Below are positions 1 to 10,520 of a DNA stretch of 64,000 nucleotides, one piece after another. The notes beneath the pieces are model-generated. The model saw only the letters and a list, made by a program, of their open reading frames with translations, was not told where the DNA came from and searched no databases. Source of the DNA: Pyronema omphalodes (Eukaryota > Ascomycota > Pezizomycetes > Pezizales > Pyronemataceae). The DNA is taken from NCBI GenBank assembly GCA_024516155.1, contig JAJJXM010000012.1:434001-498000 (forward strand), read 5' to 3'. Both the position numbers and the translations under genes were made by a program. The stretch's first letter is position 1. Every line of letters begins with the position of its first letter.

Positions 1-720
1 CAAATATCCCGTCTTAATACCCCTCGGCGGTCTCCACACGAACCGAACCAAGGGTGGCGCCTTCTTCCTTGCCGCTGTTAAAGCTTGTGCATTGCGTGTC
101 GAGCAAGAGTGACTGATCTGATCTGATGCGAGGAACAAAGGAGCTATAAGGAAACCTACAGAACTACCTTACATTAGCGCTGAGTTATCTCCATTCTTCA
201 ATACAGTTTCGGTACTTATTTCCCCTCCTTCGCCGTGCTACAGACTCTGGAATTTTAGCTGACCCGGCGAAACGAACGAGTAGGCAGAGCAACCACTACA
301 GCTGTGGTCTTCCGCATTTAGAGAGCTACACAGGTCGTAACCTTCTTTCGTCCACCATTCGTTTTCATTCATCGTTCGCACCCAGAGTAAGACCGAGTCC
401 GAGCTGTGGCAAGTTACCCAAATATCATCTGTCTTCAGAGAGTGTCAGCAGGGGCCGCACATGCGGGGAGTGAGTTCCACACCCACAGCAGCTATGCGCC
501 ATTGATCTACGAATCCTGCGCTCATGCGTGTTCACCGACTAACATTCTGCAGGATCATTCGCGCCTTGTTTTAGAAGACGAGATTGGCTGCCATACTTCA
601 TACCACCACAGACATCTTCGAAGGAGACAACAGACGACATTCTACTTTCAACAACACAAAACCTGCTGAACCTCGAGAGTTCCCGGGATCCACCAATATT
701 CACGGTAAATTTGCGAAACA
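1..720. other. Upstream region and probable 5' leader of the PSP1-domain gene
   Basis: No convincing gene lies here. The last 300 bases contain small overlapping open frames that run into the PSP1 start; I read them as leader sequence. The codon context just before the ATG at 721 (GAAACA then ATG) is acceptable. A gene entering from the left edge cannot be excluded, but nothing in the first 400 bases reads as conserved protein. Confidence 0.4.
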
Positions 721-3390
721 ATGTCTGACACGGCATCATCTACAACACCCAGAATGGGCGACACGTCCGCCGCAGATTCAAACCGCGCTCACATGGAGCA
801 ACAACAACACACGACCACCGTTGGGAACAGCAATCCACCACCCAACGGCATTCCTAAAGTTTCTTTTAATACTCTACCACACTCTGGTAATGGTCTTGCT
901 CCTGACGAGTCTACTTTCCGGAAACCTTCCCCCGACTCTGATGCTATTACTTCGTCCGACGACGAAGAACACAAATTGGGGTTCTTCCACAAGAACACTG
1001 TATCCCATCTATCCTCTAGAAGACCTTCCTATGCGGCAGAATTCCATACCAGACAACGAACATACTCTATCTCTTCAGGGGGTCCATTGTCGCCGACAGC
1101 TTCACATCCTGCCACACCACAAGGAGATGCTACCAATTGGTCTGCCGGTACATCCGCAAACACCAGCGGTGGACCAACTCTAGGCCCATTCTGGGGAGGG
1201 GGGTCTATTTGGAACTCTGACCGGAAGAGTCCTCCGAAGCAGTTTAACCAGACCAACGGAGCGCAAGGACATCCTTTGTTTTCTGGAAGCGAAGCTCTAC
1301 CGAGCCCAACTAGCGGTCAAAATGGCGACTTTCCAATTCCCATCCCCCTACAACCTCAATTCAGAAATTACCGATCAATGTCGTTTTCTGTGGGTCAGCA
1401 AAATCCGGAAGAGCCAGAGCAGCCGCGTCCAAGACTATCACCTCCCTCTATGCATGGTTCGAGGCTTGCGCAATCCGGTCTTCAGCACAGACCCTCAAGA
1501 CCAAGTCTGCTTTCCGGTGAGCAATTCGCCGAATCGCCACTGCAAAGTGTCTTTGAGGCGGAGAACGAAGAAAGTGCAAAGTTTGATGAGATGGTACAGC
1601 CGCAGACGAGCTACTTTCAGAACCATGCTCCGTTTTCGAGGAAATATGACCTCGGCGCTTTCAGAGGAAGATCGGCTTCGGCCGCTACTATTCCGGTTAT
1701 GCAACTTCAAGCTGCAGGTCTGATGAAGGATAGTGAAAGGATAGATGAATATGAATCAGCATTGACTGAAGAGGATGACGAATACGGCCAATACCATAAC
1801 ACGCATAATGAAAATAGAAGATTCAGCGAGGCGCCACCAAGAGGAATGGGCATGATGTTTCCTGCAGCTGAAAACCAACGTTTAGGGGATATTCGACAGA
1901 CCTGGCAAACTGGCGGATTGTTAATGAGCGAGGCCGGAAATCAGAGCAGGCGACATTCATTCGCAGGACTTGGTGCTGATTTCAGTGGTGGAAATGATCT
2001 CCTTGGAAAACATATTGGTCCCAGAGAGAATGGAAATCTCCCGGGAAGGACAGGTAATTATCTTTCTGTGGCAGATGTTTCCCGCTTTGAGAACGCTCGC
2101 AAGGACTCGCTTTACGTCAATGAGAACGTACGTATGCAGGCTCGTCAATCTTTCTCTGGAGCTTCCAGACCAGGCCCAAGTGGTCCTCTCGCCGCTGTTG
2201 CTCCGCCGCAACTTCAGTCTTACCAACAAAATACTCGCGCAGTATCACCTCCTCACCGGTCGCTAATGGGCGGAATGAACATGCACGCCCAGCCTCGCAA
2301 CCAGCTTCTCTACTTTGTCACCTTCAAGGCCATGCGTGGAGATGTATTTTACGTCCAAGAAGGAACTGGTCTACGTGTGAACCAAGGAGACTTGGTTATT
2401 GTCGAGGCCGACAGAGGAACAGATCTTGGAACCGTCTTCGCTGTTGATATCTCCTGGGCGAGAGCTAAGGAATTGAAGGAGCAGTACGCACAGGAACAAT
2501 ACAAATGCCTGATGATGTACGCTACCCGTGGAAGAAACGCCGCTACTGGAACCCCCGTTGGTGCCGCGCCGGGTCTCAACAACTCGTTTGCCGGTCCTAA
2601 CCCTAATGCTCCCATGGGCCAACATGGTCAGAACCAAAACCAGGACGGTCAATCTACTGAGTTGAAGCCGAAGATGATTAAGCGACTTGCTCAGACTCAC
2701 GAGATTCAAACTTTGAGAGATAAGGAGGCCAACGAAGCAAAAGCAAAGCGTGTTTGCCAGCAGAAGGTTATGGAACATAGACTACCTATGGAGATTCTTG
2801 ATGCTGAGTTCCAGATGTAAGTCCTCAGTTAAATTTTGCTGGTGATGGAAAATGACTGACATGTGAATAGGGACTGGAAGAAGCTGACTTTCTATTACTT
2901 TGCCGATTCTTACATCAACTTCAACTCCTTGGTTACAGATCTTTTCAAGGTCTATAAAACTCGCATCTGGATGTCTGCCATGAACCCCGCCTCCTTCGCC
3001 AGTCACACTACGGGTGCATCCATGCCTCAAGGAGGACTTGGACCCATTGTTGAGAGCTCCGGTGACGGTATGCCACCTCACTATGGCGGTGCTCAAGGAC
3101 CTGTTTACGGATCCTATATCACTGGTATGAACGGTCGGGGTCCCGCCCAGCAACAGTCCATTCCGCCGCAGATATCCCTCACTGGGTTTCCCAACCGCCA
3201 CTCCCCAACCGGCGCAGAGTTCCCAGGACAGAATGGGTATGGTGCAGTACCATATCTTAACGGAGCTGCAGCAAATGGACTGGTGGCACAACAGTTTGCG
3301 ATGAGAGATGCTCATTCCGGTAATGGTGTGCAGCGAAATGAAAATGCGATTTGGATGGGTTTGCAGGGGTTGTCTTTGAACTCTCATTAG
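721..3390 (+). CDS. PSP1 C-terminal domain protein, two exons (871 aa)
   Basis: Exon 1 is 721-2816 and exon 2 is 2871-3390. The 54-nt intron has a GTAAGT donor, a CTGAC branch site and a TAG acceptor, and joining restores the frame (codon ATG split 2+1). The first ~520 residues are low-complexity (Ser, Pro, Gln, Asn rich). From about residue 529 comes the conserved PSP1 domain: LLYFVTFKAMRGDVFYVQ, then GDLVIVEADRGTDLGTVF, and after the junction LTFYYFADSYINFNSLV. PSP1-type proteins are known from yeast as suppressors of DNA polymerase alpha mutations; the biochemical role is unclear. The C-terminus is Gly, Pro and Gln rich. The frame ends at TAG 3388-3390, but the same frame stays open for 56 more codons to TAA at 3559-3561, so the true end may be further downstream. 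Confidence 0.9.
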
Positions 3391-3561
3391 GTGGGGAGTC
3401 AATACGCGCCTTTGCAGTATCCTGAGGCTTTGGTTCCTGAGTCTCTACTTCCTGCAGCTTCTCATTCGGTTCCTTTGGCTCCTCCGGCTTCGTTGGCTGG
3501 GATGAAGTTAATGGAGGATTGGGAAAAGAGGAAAGAACAGGATGCTACCCATCTGAAATAA
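3391..3561 (+). other. In-frame open extension after the PSP1 stop codon
   Basis: Directly after TAG 3388-3390 the same frame continues for 56 sense codons to TAA at 3559-3561. The peptide is Pro, Ala and Leu rich and then charged: it includes PEALVPESLLPAASH and later MEDWEKRKEQDATHLK. This looks protein-like beside the T-rich sequence that follows. I found no splice pair that removes the TAG and keeps the frame. Possible explanations are stop-codon readthrough, a CAG-to-TAG change that recently shortened the protein, a sequence error, or chance. Confidence 0.45.
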
Positions 3562-5921
3562 TCTATCATCTATCTTACATCTTACATCACTGTTTTTCTC
3601 AATTTTCTCTTTCTGTCGATCTCCCCTTTATCACACCATATTCTATTTAGTTTTTTCTGGTTGGTTTTAAGCTTACAACGACAACATACATTCTCTCCAT
3701 TCCGTTTTTTTTTTTGACTCCCGTAAGGGGGAGTTTACAAAGTTTTTTTTACGCAGCGATATGGGTACCTTATCTTATTCCATCTTATCTTATCTTAGTC
3801 TCTAAAGAAATTTTTCGGAGTTTTTTCTTTGCTTTTTTGTGTTTATTTGTTTGTACAGGGTGGTGTGGTTTCAGGTTTCATATACTTGTTTTTTGCAAAT
3901 GCAAATGGCCAAAGGGATTTTTTTGTTCTGCTTTTTTTTTTACTGCACTATTGCGATGCCACTGAGAGTTTGAGAACTTGAGAACTTGTTGCGAATTATT
4001 ACTACTACTGCGATCTTACCTTACTTACCTTACTACTGCTACTGATACTGATACTGCTATTACTGCGTCTACAGATACATTGTATATCGTCTATTTTTTT
4101 TTTCTGGTGTTTTTTTTTTGTTGTTCTAGTTTTTTGTTACTTTTCTCTTTTTCATGGAAAGATTGTGAGGAATTTAGGGTTGCTTTCTTTTTCTTTCTTC
4201 TTTTGATTGTTTTTGATTTTTGTTGATTTTTTGATGATTTGTTTTTGATTTTGATTTGAGAGATTTGAGATTTGACATATGAGACTTGAGACTTGATGCG
4301 CGATTGGTTTTTGAGATTGCTTTTTGTTTGCTTTTTTGATGCTTGGCACTTTGCTTTTTGAGTACAAAGATCTTCAATGCACTATGGAACTACGCACAAT
4401 GCAATGCAATGAAATGGACGGAAGATAGGATGGGAAACAAGAAACAAAGATGGAAATATATTGTTGGGATATTGAGAATTGCGGATTGCGAATATGATTT
4501 TTTTTTTTTTTGATTTGGGGAAAGATATAAGATTGGAAGAATAAGAATGGGATGGAATAAGAATGGAGATTGGAGATTGGAAGATTGGAGATTGGGGATT
4601 GGAAGAATAAGAATGGAATAAGAATGGAATGGTATGGTATGGGATGGGATGGGATGGGATGAGATGATAGCTGTTGGTTGTTGCGTTTTTTTTTTGTAGT
4701 GCGTTCGGGATTAGGGTAGATTGGTAACTGGGTTTTGATTTTTTGATTTTTTGATGTTTTTTGATGTTTTTTGATGTTTTTTTGAGATTGATTTTTTTGA
4801 GATTGTTGTATTGTTGTGATGAGATTTGAGATGGTTTTTTGTTTAGTTAATGGTACACATATATTATACACATATATATTTACACGTATTACATGTTTAC
4901 ACACATACACGTATATTGCGCTTCGTTTGAGTTGAGACAGTGGATTTGTGGGACTTTGAATTCATGTGGTGTGGATGGTGGATGGAGGATGGAGAATAGA
5001 GAGGGTTTTGTAAACGTGTGAAAGAATGGAAAGAATGGAAAGAATGGAAAGAATGGAAACAAAAACAAAAAAAACAAAAAAGAAACAAAAAAAACAAAAA
5101 AAAAAACTTGAAATACCCCATCTCTAAGCACATCATCATAAAACCCCTAACTATAATTTTCTGTAATTGCATGAGATGGGAATAAAAAAAGAATAAAGTT
5201 CTGTTGTTATTTGAAGTTTTGGGGGGTGGGTTTGGTTAGTAATGCTGGGTTTGGGTATGTTGCTGGGGATTTGCTGGGGATTTGGAGAATAAGAGTTGGG
5301 GGTGGAAATAGATGCTGGAAATAGATGCTGGATCCTAAATCCTAGATGATGATTCCAGTCTTAGTGATGTGATAGAGAAGGATGGAGCGGAGCGGGGATG
5401 GGGAGGGGAACGGGGAGGGAGATAGGGATGTATGGGAAACATGGAATATCACTCGATTGTTTTCTTGGGTGTATATTATCACGGGATTTAAACTGGAATA
5501 AGCTTGCTTTGAAGGGATTTGGAATTGATGGGGAATAGTAGGGCTGCTATGGGAGGTATTTAAGGGCACTGGGGACAAGGGGTGGAGTATGGTGGGGTTC
5601 TCGACATGTATTGTAAATTCAGTGTGGCTGCTGGATACTTGTTACTATGGAATTTGACTGCCACGTCCGGATTATGGTATTTTCTTACATGTGTTTGTTT
5701 ACTGAGAAGATTGTTTAGTGGATGTTTTCCTTTCTTTACCTACCTACTCACGGTGGTGCCTGCGTAATTCTGCAAAAAACTGATCTTTCAATACGGAATA
5801 ATTTTATCTAATATAATACGCCACTGAGCGCTATATAGTGTATTGAGATTTTTATTTTCATTGGCTTGTATGTGATTACCTGGTGTCCTTCTCTGCATGG
5901 TTTGGAAATACATTTCTGATA
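3562..5921. other. Gene-free, T-rich low-complexity spacer
   Basis: About 2.4 kb of simple-sequence DNA: long T runs, TTTTTTGATG-like repeats near 4735-4800, GGAGATTGGAAGATT-like repeats near 4560-4620, and a GAATGGAAA array near 5020-5055. All open frames in it are runs of one or two residue types and were discarded. The first part should contain the 3' UTR of the PSP1 gene. Confidence 0.6.
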
Positions 5922-5922
5922 C

Positions 5923-6313
5923 TGGAGGACTTCCCATCGCTCTATTGGACCCCTATAGAAGCAATTTTTTGCATTTTGGGCCAATAGAGTGGGGTGTCTA
6001 TAGCTCTATAGAACAGGCGCATAGATAGGGGGGGTCGAACCCCCCTATCTATAGAAATTGTCTATTGACGGTCTATAGAAACACTTCGCTTCTATGCATT
6101 TGGCCCTACAAACGCGACGTGAAGAGATTTTACGCGCTAAGACGGGTGTCAGCCGCACTTCAGTTTAGCATCCGCGCTAACCCGTGATCTAGTCACTAGC
6201 GAGTAGGCTAAAAGCTATAGAACGTCAAGCCGTAGTGAAGGGAAGTCATCCCTTCTATTGACGTTCTATAGCTATAGAACACCTGCTCTAATAGAGCGAT
6301 GGGAAGTCCTCCA
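5923..6313. mobile_element. Miniature inverted-repeat element 1 (about 391 bp), CTATAG-rich
   Basis: The ends are perfect 24-bp terminal inverted repeats: 5923-5946 begins TGGAGGACTTCCC and 6290-6313 is its exact reverse complement. Inside are further hairpins: 6021-6052 has 13-bp perfect arms round a 6-nt loop (ATAGATAGGGGGG and its complement), and 6213-6228 pairs perfectly with 6258-6273 (16 bp). The hexamer CTATAG recurs many times. There is no coding capacity. The structure fits a non-autonomous foldback or MITE-type DNA element; I cannot assign the superfamily because no target-site duplication is clear. Confidence 0.75.
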
Positions 6314-6314
6314 C

Positions 6315-6548
6315 TGGAGAACTTCCCGTAAGGCTATAGACACGCTATAGCAACAATTTTTCTATTGCATTTTACAGCAGATTGATACCGTAGATTGTTA
6401 CAAATTCGCTTATCACGATTGAACGCGTCTCTGACCCCAATGCCTTTGTGATTTCGGAGTTACAACTTTTGATTGATTGGATGGCATTGTGTTTTGTTGG
6501 AAAATGTAATAGAAAAAGCGTTGCTATAGTCTTACGGGAAGTTCTCCG
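6315..6548. mobile_element. Miniature inverted-repeat element 2 (about 234 bp), related to element 1
   Basis: It starts one base after element 1. The left end 6316-6332 (GGAGAACTTCCCGTAAG) is the exact reverse complement of 6531-6547, and imperfect pairing continues inward for about 50 bases (CTATAG, then a T-rich CTATTGCATTTT segment). The ends resemble those of element 1 (GGAGGACTTCCC versus GGAGAACTTCCC), so the two belong to one family. No ORF. The right end lies about 250 bases upstream of the Stc1-A start codon, beside its leader. Confidence 0.7.
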
Positions 6549-6593
6549 CTGTAAAAATTCCAAGCGCCACATTCAATCACCTCTAAGACGTTG

Positions 6594-6815
6594 ATGGAGG
6601 AGGAACTCAGCTTTCTCTTTACGTCGCCGTTGCCGGCCGCACAGCTCTCCACCTTAAAGCAAGCGCGAAAGCCTCACCTTTCTCATCTTCATCATCGAAT
6701 TTTTGGATCCTCCACCTCCTCCTTTTTATTTGACTTATATCTACAGCTTTATCTTCATTTGAAACACGTATCGTTCAGCAATAGTACCAACAACCAGAAT
6801 GCCGCACAAAACTAA
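6594..6815 (+). other. Upstream ORF in the Stc1-A leader
   Basis: A 73-codon frame opens with ATG at 6594 and overlaps the main start codon at 6799 in another frame. Its first ~30 residues resemble those of the upstream ORF of the Stc1-B gene (start at 56490, minus strand): both begin MExELSF, and share AQLxTL and PHL further on. The duplicated leader therefore kept this frame in part, which may reflect shared ancestry or translational control. Confidence 0.35.
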
Positions 6816-8006
6816 TCAACTAAAGTACAACGGTACACCCATTGGCCGGAACTTGATCAATCAGCGCTCCAAGGTGGGGGTATCAGGTACCATCAATCCC
6901 GCGTATGTCCACGCCCTATCATAATCATCGAAAAGTAAGCTAACACCCTGGTTATGATAGAGGAATTATGCCCGCAAACATCACATGCTATATTTGTAGA
7001 GAATCGAAGTCGCTGGACTATTATTCTAAACGTCAAATCCAGAGATTTCAGGACACAATTCGTAACCGTATGCAAAATACCTCCTTATCCTTTTCACAGT
7101 CATAGATACTAACTTATCCCAGCTAACGTTCCTGGCGGCCGTACAAAGAAAGACCCCAGAGTCACCTGCGAGGGCTGTACTCCCCGACAGAACACCCAGC
7201 TTCAATGCTGTGTTTGTGATAAGGTTAAAGGATTGGCCTCTTTTGCTATCAATCAGAGAAGAAACCCCGTCAATGCCCGCTGTATCAGATGCGTCACAAG
7301 TGTCCTCAAAGTGGAACCTGATGATCCTCATTTTGGTGATGTAGTCAACTCTGGCTCCGACGACGATGACGAAGATAGTGATGACTCTAGCGAGAGTGAG
7401 AACAGCGATGAAGGCGATTTCGATGCCGATTCTGACGACGAAGAGGAGAAACCTAAGCCTACTCGTAGCCCTGTCCCAGGCTATGTCCGTCCAGGAGCTC
7501 AGAATCGGGCCGCGGTTAGAACTGATAATTGGGGTCGGCCTTTGAAGGAGAATCGCCCGGTGTCTAGGCAGGATTCTTTCATCTCCTTTGACGACGAGGA
7601 AGATGCAACATCTACTTCCACCCCTACGGAAGCTGGCTGGAAAGATGTTAGTGTTGCTGGTCGTGGTCGTGGTCGTGGTGCTCCTCCTAGACAACCTAGT
7701 CCTGCTGTTTCTTGGGCGAATATTGCTAGTACTTGGACTCCTTCGGCTGGTTTTTCGACTGCCCCTACAGCGACTGCCACTACTACTGCGGGAAATGCTT
7801 CGGTTGGAAAAAGATGGGTTAAACCTCCAAAGGCAGCTACCTCGACTAAATATTCCTCGACCGAGATGAGAGAGTCTGATCCTTGGGATGCTTACGCTCG
7901 TGTTCTTACCAATCAGCGTAATATTGCCACGCAAACCAGTCAGCAAAAGAAGAACAAGAAGAAGAAGTTTGCAGCATTTGTTGATGATGAGGAGGACTGG
8001 GATTGA
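6799..8006 (+). CDS. Stc1-domain protein A, three exons (364 aa)
   Basis: Exons are 6799-6902, 6961-7067 and 7123-8006. The introns (58 and 55 nt) have GTATGT/GTATGC donors and CTAAC branch sites, and the frame is continuous. The Stc1 domain spans about residues 44-127, with four CxxC pairs: CYIC (C44, C47), CEGC (C86, C89), CCVC (C99, C102) and CIRC (C124, C127), a zinc-finger pattern. Stc1 of fission yeast links Argonaute/RITS to the CLRC H3K9 methyltransferase; for filamentous fungi this role is inferred. After the domain come a long Asp/Glu/Ser tract (about residues 150-185), an RGRGRG patch and a conserved tail with SDPWDAYAR and a final acidic EEDWD. A paralogue lies at 55008-56280. The exon containing the start codon is not marked by any long ORF; it was placed by frame and splice sites. 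Confidence 0.88.
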
Positions 8007-9094
8007 ATATTGATTCTGGCAATGTAATTGTCGATGGTTTTGGTTAGAAGACATTCTTCGTTATCGCTTTAACCGCCGGGTTTCTGATCTGTTGCTTTGG
8101 TATGCTTTTATGGTATTTTGGTTTTACGATGGGCCCTATTGGTACGCAGATATTATTTTGGAGGTGGATGAAATTATAGAGGTTTTTATATCTTGTATCG
8201 TTTATATCATGTTTCTTATGCGATTTTAAGCAATACTTTTTGGGGTGTAGTTTTTTAGTAGAGATATCTTACTTTTAGGCCATAGGCCAGATGACTTGTA
8301 GAGTATTAGGTATTAGGTGGTAATATGAAAAAACCCATTCAAACGAAACTTTATTTCTATATTCTGTGATATTAGTGATTTTGTTTCTCGTAACTGGGTT
8401 ATTGGCATAGTAGTTATGGGATCGTATAAGTTCGAAGTCGGATATCGGAATCATTGAGGCGCGAAAAACATTAAAAATAAAAACAAAAAATTAAGATTAA
8501 AATTAAAATGGTTGACGGAATTGATAAGATTGTATATCGCTTAGAATTTGGGTTGGATGCAAGAAGTGATTACTAGCAAACAGTAAGTACTTCGACTTAA
8601 CTTTTCTGTGCTACTTGATCTCGTCATAACGTTATATGACATCTTGAATTTACGGCTAATCCCGGAACTCGTATTCTGATTACTTTTTTTTTCTTTTTTA
8701 ACTACACACCTGAAACTTTAGAAAAGAGAAAAGGAAAAACTTCATATGTTGGTACCCGCATTGTACGATTATCAAATAAATACCCTCTGATTTGTTGTGA
8801 ATATCCTTGAATATATATCAGTAGCCGGTATCGGTATTTTTATCATCTTAATACGCTATGTTATGGATTTATGGAAGCCTGAAGGAATCTGTGGAAAATT
8901 TGAAGATGGTAGAAGCGATTTGTGGGGTTTAGGAATGCTTTAAAGGGATGGGGTTTAGGAATGGTTTATGTGCGTGGGATTTTTTGGTTGGTGAATATAA
9001 GTGTCGATGCTGGTGCTGAATGCTGAATTCTTGGGTGAGGAAAAATTGGATGGATTGAGTTGATGTTAATTGTGCTGGTACTTTGGAGTTTTTG
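8007..9094. other. AT-rich spacer, no feature seen
   Basis: Apart from the probable 3' UTR of Stc1-A, I see no coding frame, RNA gene or repeat in this stretch. Confidence 0.5.
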
Positions 9095-10520
9095 TCTCGT
9101 GTTGTTTTTTTGTTGTGATTATGGTGCTTCTCACGTTGATTCCAGTACCCTAAACAAAGGGACAACGATCACCCGCTACATCAGAAATATTCCGTGAACT
9201 TGGGCATAATTTATCATAAATATCCTGGTTGTCTCCTTTCGAATTTATTACCTCCTCCTAGAATTTATTCCTCTCATCCCCAAAATCATCACGAAATCAT
9301 CAACGCAAAATACCCTCCTCTCTACTACACATCTAAGTCCCCTATTTCTTATGTACAGTGTGGGTGGCGTAGCCCATATTAGCGCCATCCCAATCACCCG
9401 AACAAAGGGTTCAAAACAAAGTATTACGCTAACCAGCAATCCATAAACTCGGGCCCAACCTACAACCCCCTCCTACCCCCTAACACGAAAACTTTTCTCC
9501 TTCTGTCTTCTCTTCTTCTCTTCCTCTCTTCTTCATCTCTCCTACATCAACACCTCACACAACACGCATGTTCCGACCACGGACTGAGGACTCTTCATCG
9601 ACGACTCACAACTCACTCGACAACGAGGTAAGTTTTCTTTTGATAATAAAAATATTGCAGGAAGTAGAAGAATCATAGCTTTGACCGGCGGTACTAGGTA
9701 TACTGGGTATCAGTAATCCCACTTGGGACCGCGGGGACGTGCAAGACGAATGTCTGGTATCAGCTTGCTAGATGACGACGGGAAGAGCTGCTGGCTTTCG
9801 TCCACGCTTTGGTAAGTCGTGATGGCTGTTTAATGCTCATCGTATGGATGATTCTAATCGTTATGGTCATAGATTTGTGTGTTTCTTCGAAGCTGTGGTT
9901 TTATGGGCTTATGGGTCTTTGGAGTTTGGTATGGCTTTCGGTGTTGTCGTCGTCATTAGCGTTATTAATCTAACTTGCCAGGGGAATTAGATGGGTCAAT
10001 ACAGCAACTGCCAACGAACAACATGGATTTTCCCTCCCGTTATAGCCTCAGAGAATGCAATAATGGAATTCCTGGGCCTGGTTCCATTGGTATGTCTCCC
10101 ATTTCACTTTTCTCAAAAAGACCCAGACTGATATTTGATTAGGACGCGCGCCTTTTCTCTCCAACGCCATTTCAGCTCCAACAGTCCCACCACTGCCTCC
10201 GTCTCCCCCAACCAAACCAACCAAGCCATACCTATCACCAAACTCCAATACCCCGAAAGAACCCGGGGAAACCACAAGACTTCATCCTTCCGTCTTCCCA
10301 TCCATATCTCACCAGAGAATCGACCCCCCTCGGCCCGTTAATCCAACCTTGGAAACAGGATACCTATCAGCACAACCTTCTTCATATTTTTCTGCGTTCC
10401 CAAAACACCGACCCACTTTGCTTTGCCCGCATCTTCGAAATGTCCCATTAGAACTATCCGGTTTTGACAAAGATTTCTTCTTGTTGTTATCGCCGTCCTG
10501 GCTATGACTATGACAATGAC
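9095..10520 (+). repeat. Diverged repeat, copy 1 (matches 59560-60545 on the minus strand)
   Basis: Segments of this region match the minus strand at 59560-60545 in the same order. Examples are CCAATCCATAAACTCGGGC-like sequence with ACAAAGGGTTCAA (9400-9455), CTCTCATCCCCAAAATCATC (9271-9290), AGAAGAATCATAGCTTTGACC (9667-9687), TCCCACTTGGGA (9717-9728), the stretch at 9773-9830 ending in GTAAGTCGTGATGG, and ATATCTCACCAGAGAATCGA (10303-10322). The motif TTAGCGCCAT...ACAAAGG...CCATAAACT occurs twice, weakly at about 9138-9200 and clearly at 9366-9457, as it does twice in the other copy. Relative to copy 2 this copy is more GC-rich. About 450 bases (9825-10270) have no counterpart there. Confidence 0.7.
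9772..10507 (+). CDS. Possible small multi-exon gene in the repeat (about 182 aa), unrecognised
   Basis: A frame-consistent model is 9772-9811, 9893-9928, 9982-10089 and 10143-10507. Introns 2 and 3 look good: GTATGG with a CTAAC branch, and GTATGT ending in GATTAG. The first intron has a GTAAGT donor, but the acceptor that keeps the frame (9891-9892) is not the obvious one at 9871-9872. The last exon is open for 120 codons and is Pro, Ser and Thr rich (VPPLPPSPPTKPTKPYLS). A stop lies just before the ATG. The 3' end is uncertain, since an intron from 10461 to about 10528 would also work. Part of the frame (FPSISHQRID) is shared with copy 2 (FPATSHQRIE). No known family was recognised, and C-rich DNA can stay open by chance. 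Confidence 0.28.

Noticed and set aside
6100..6210. GC-richer segment in element 1 considered as a tRNA gene
   Set aside because: No cloverleaf or TTCGA arm with correct spacing; the pairing found belongs to foldback hairpins.
7026..8054. 342-codon open frame on the minus strand
   Set aside because: It is antisense to the Stc1-A last exon and its composition (Ser/Arg/Thr strings) mirrors the acidic and RG tracts of the real gene.
9568..9678. Small gene with start at 9568 and a GTAAGT donor at 9628
   Set aside because: The intron to the nearest AG would be only 33 nt, and every other acceptor tried gives an immediate stop.
10135..10341. 68-codon frame in the 10-kb region
   Set aside because: It starts inside the likely intron 3 and runs in another frame of C-rich DNA; the multi-exon frame fits the splice sites better.
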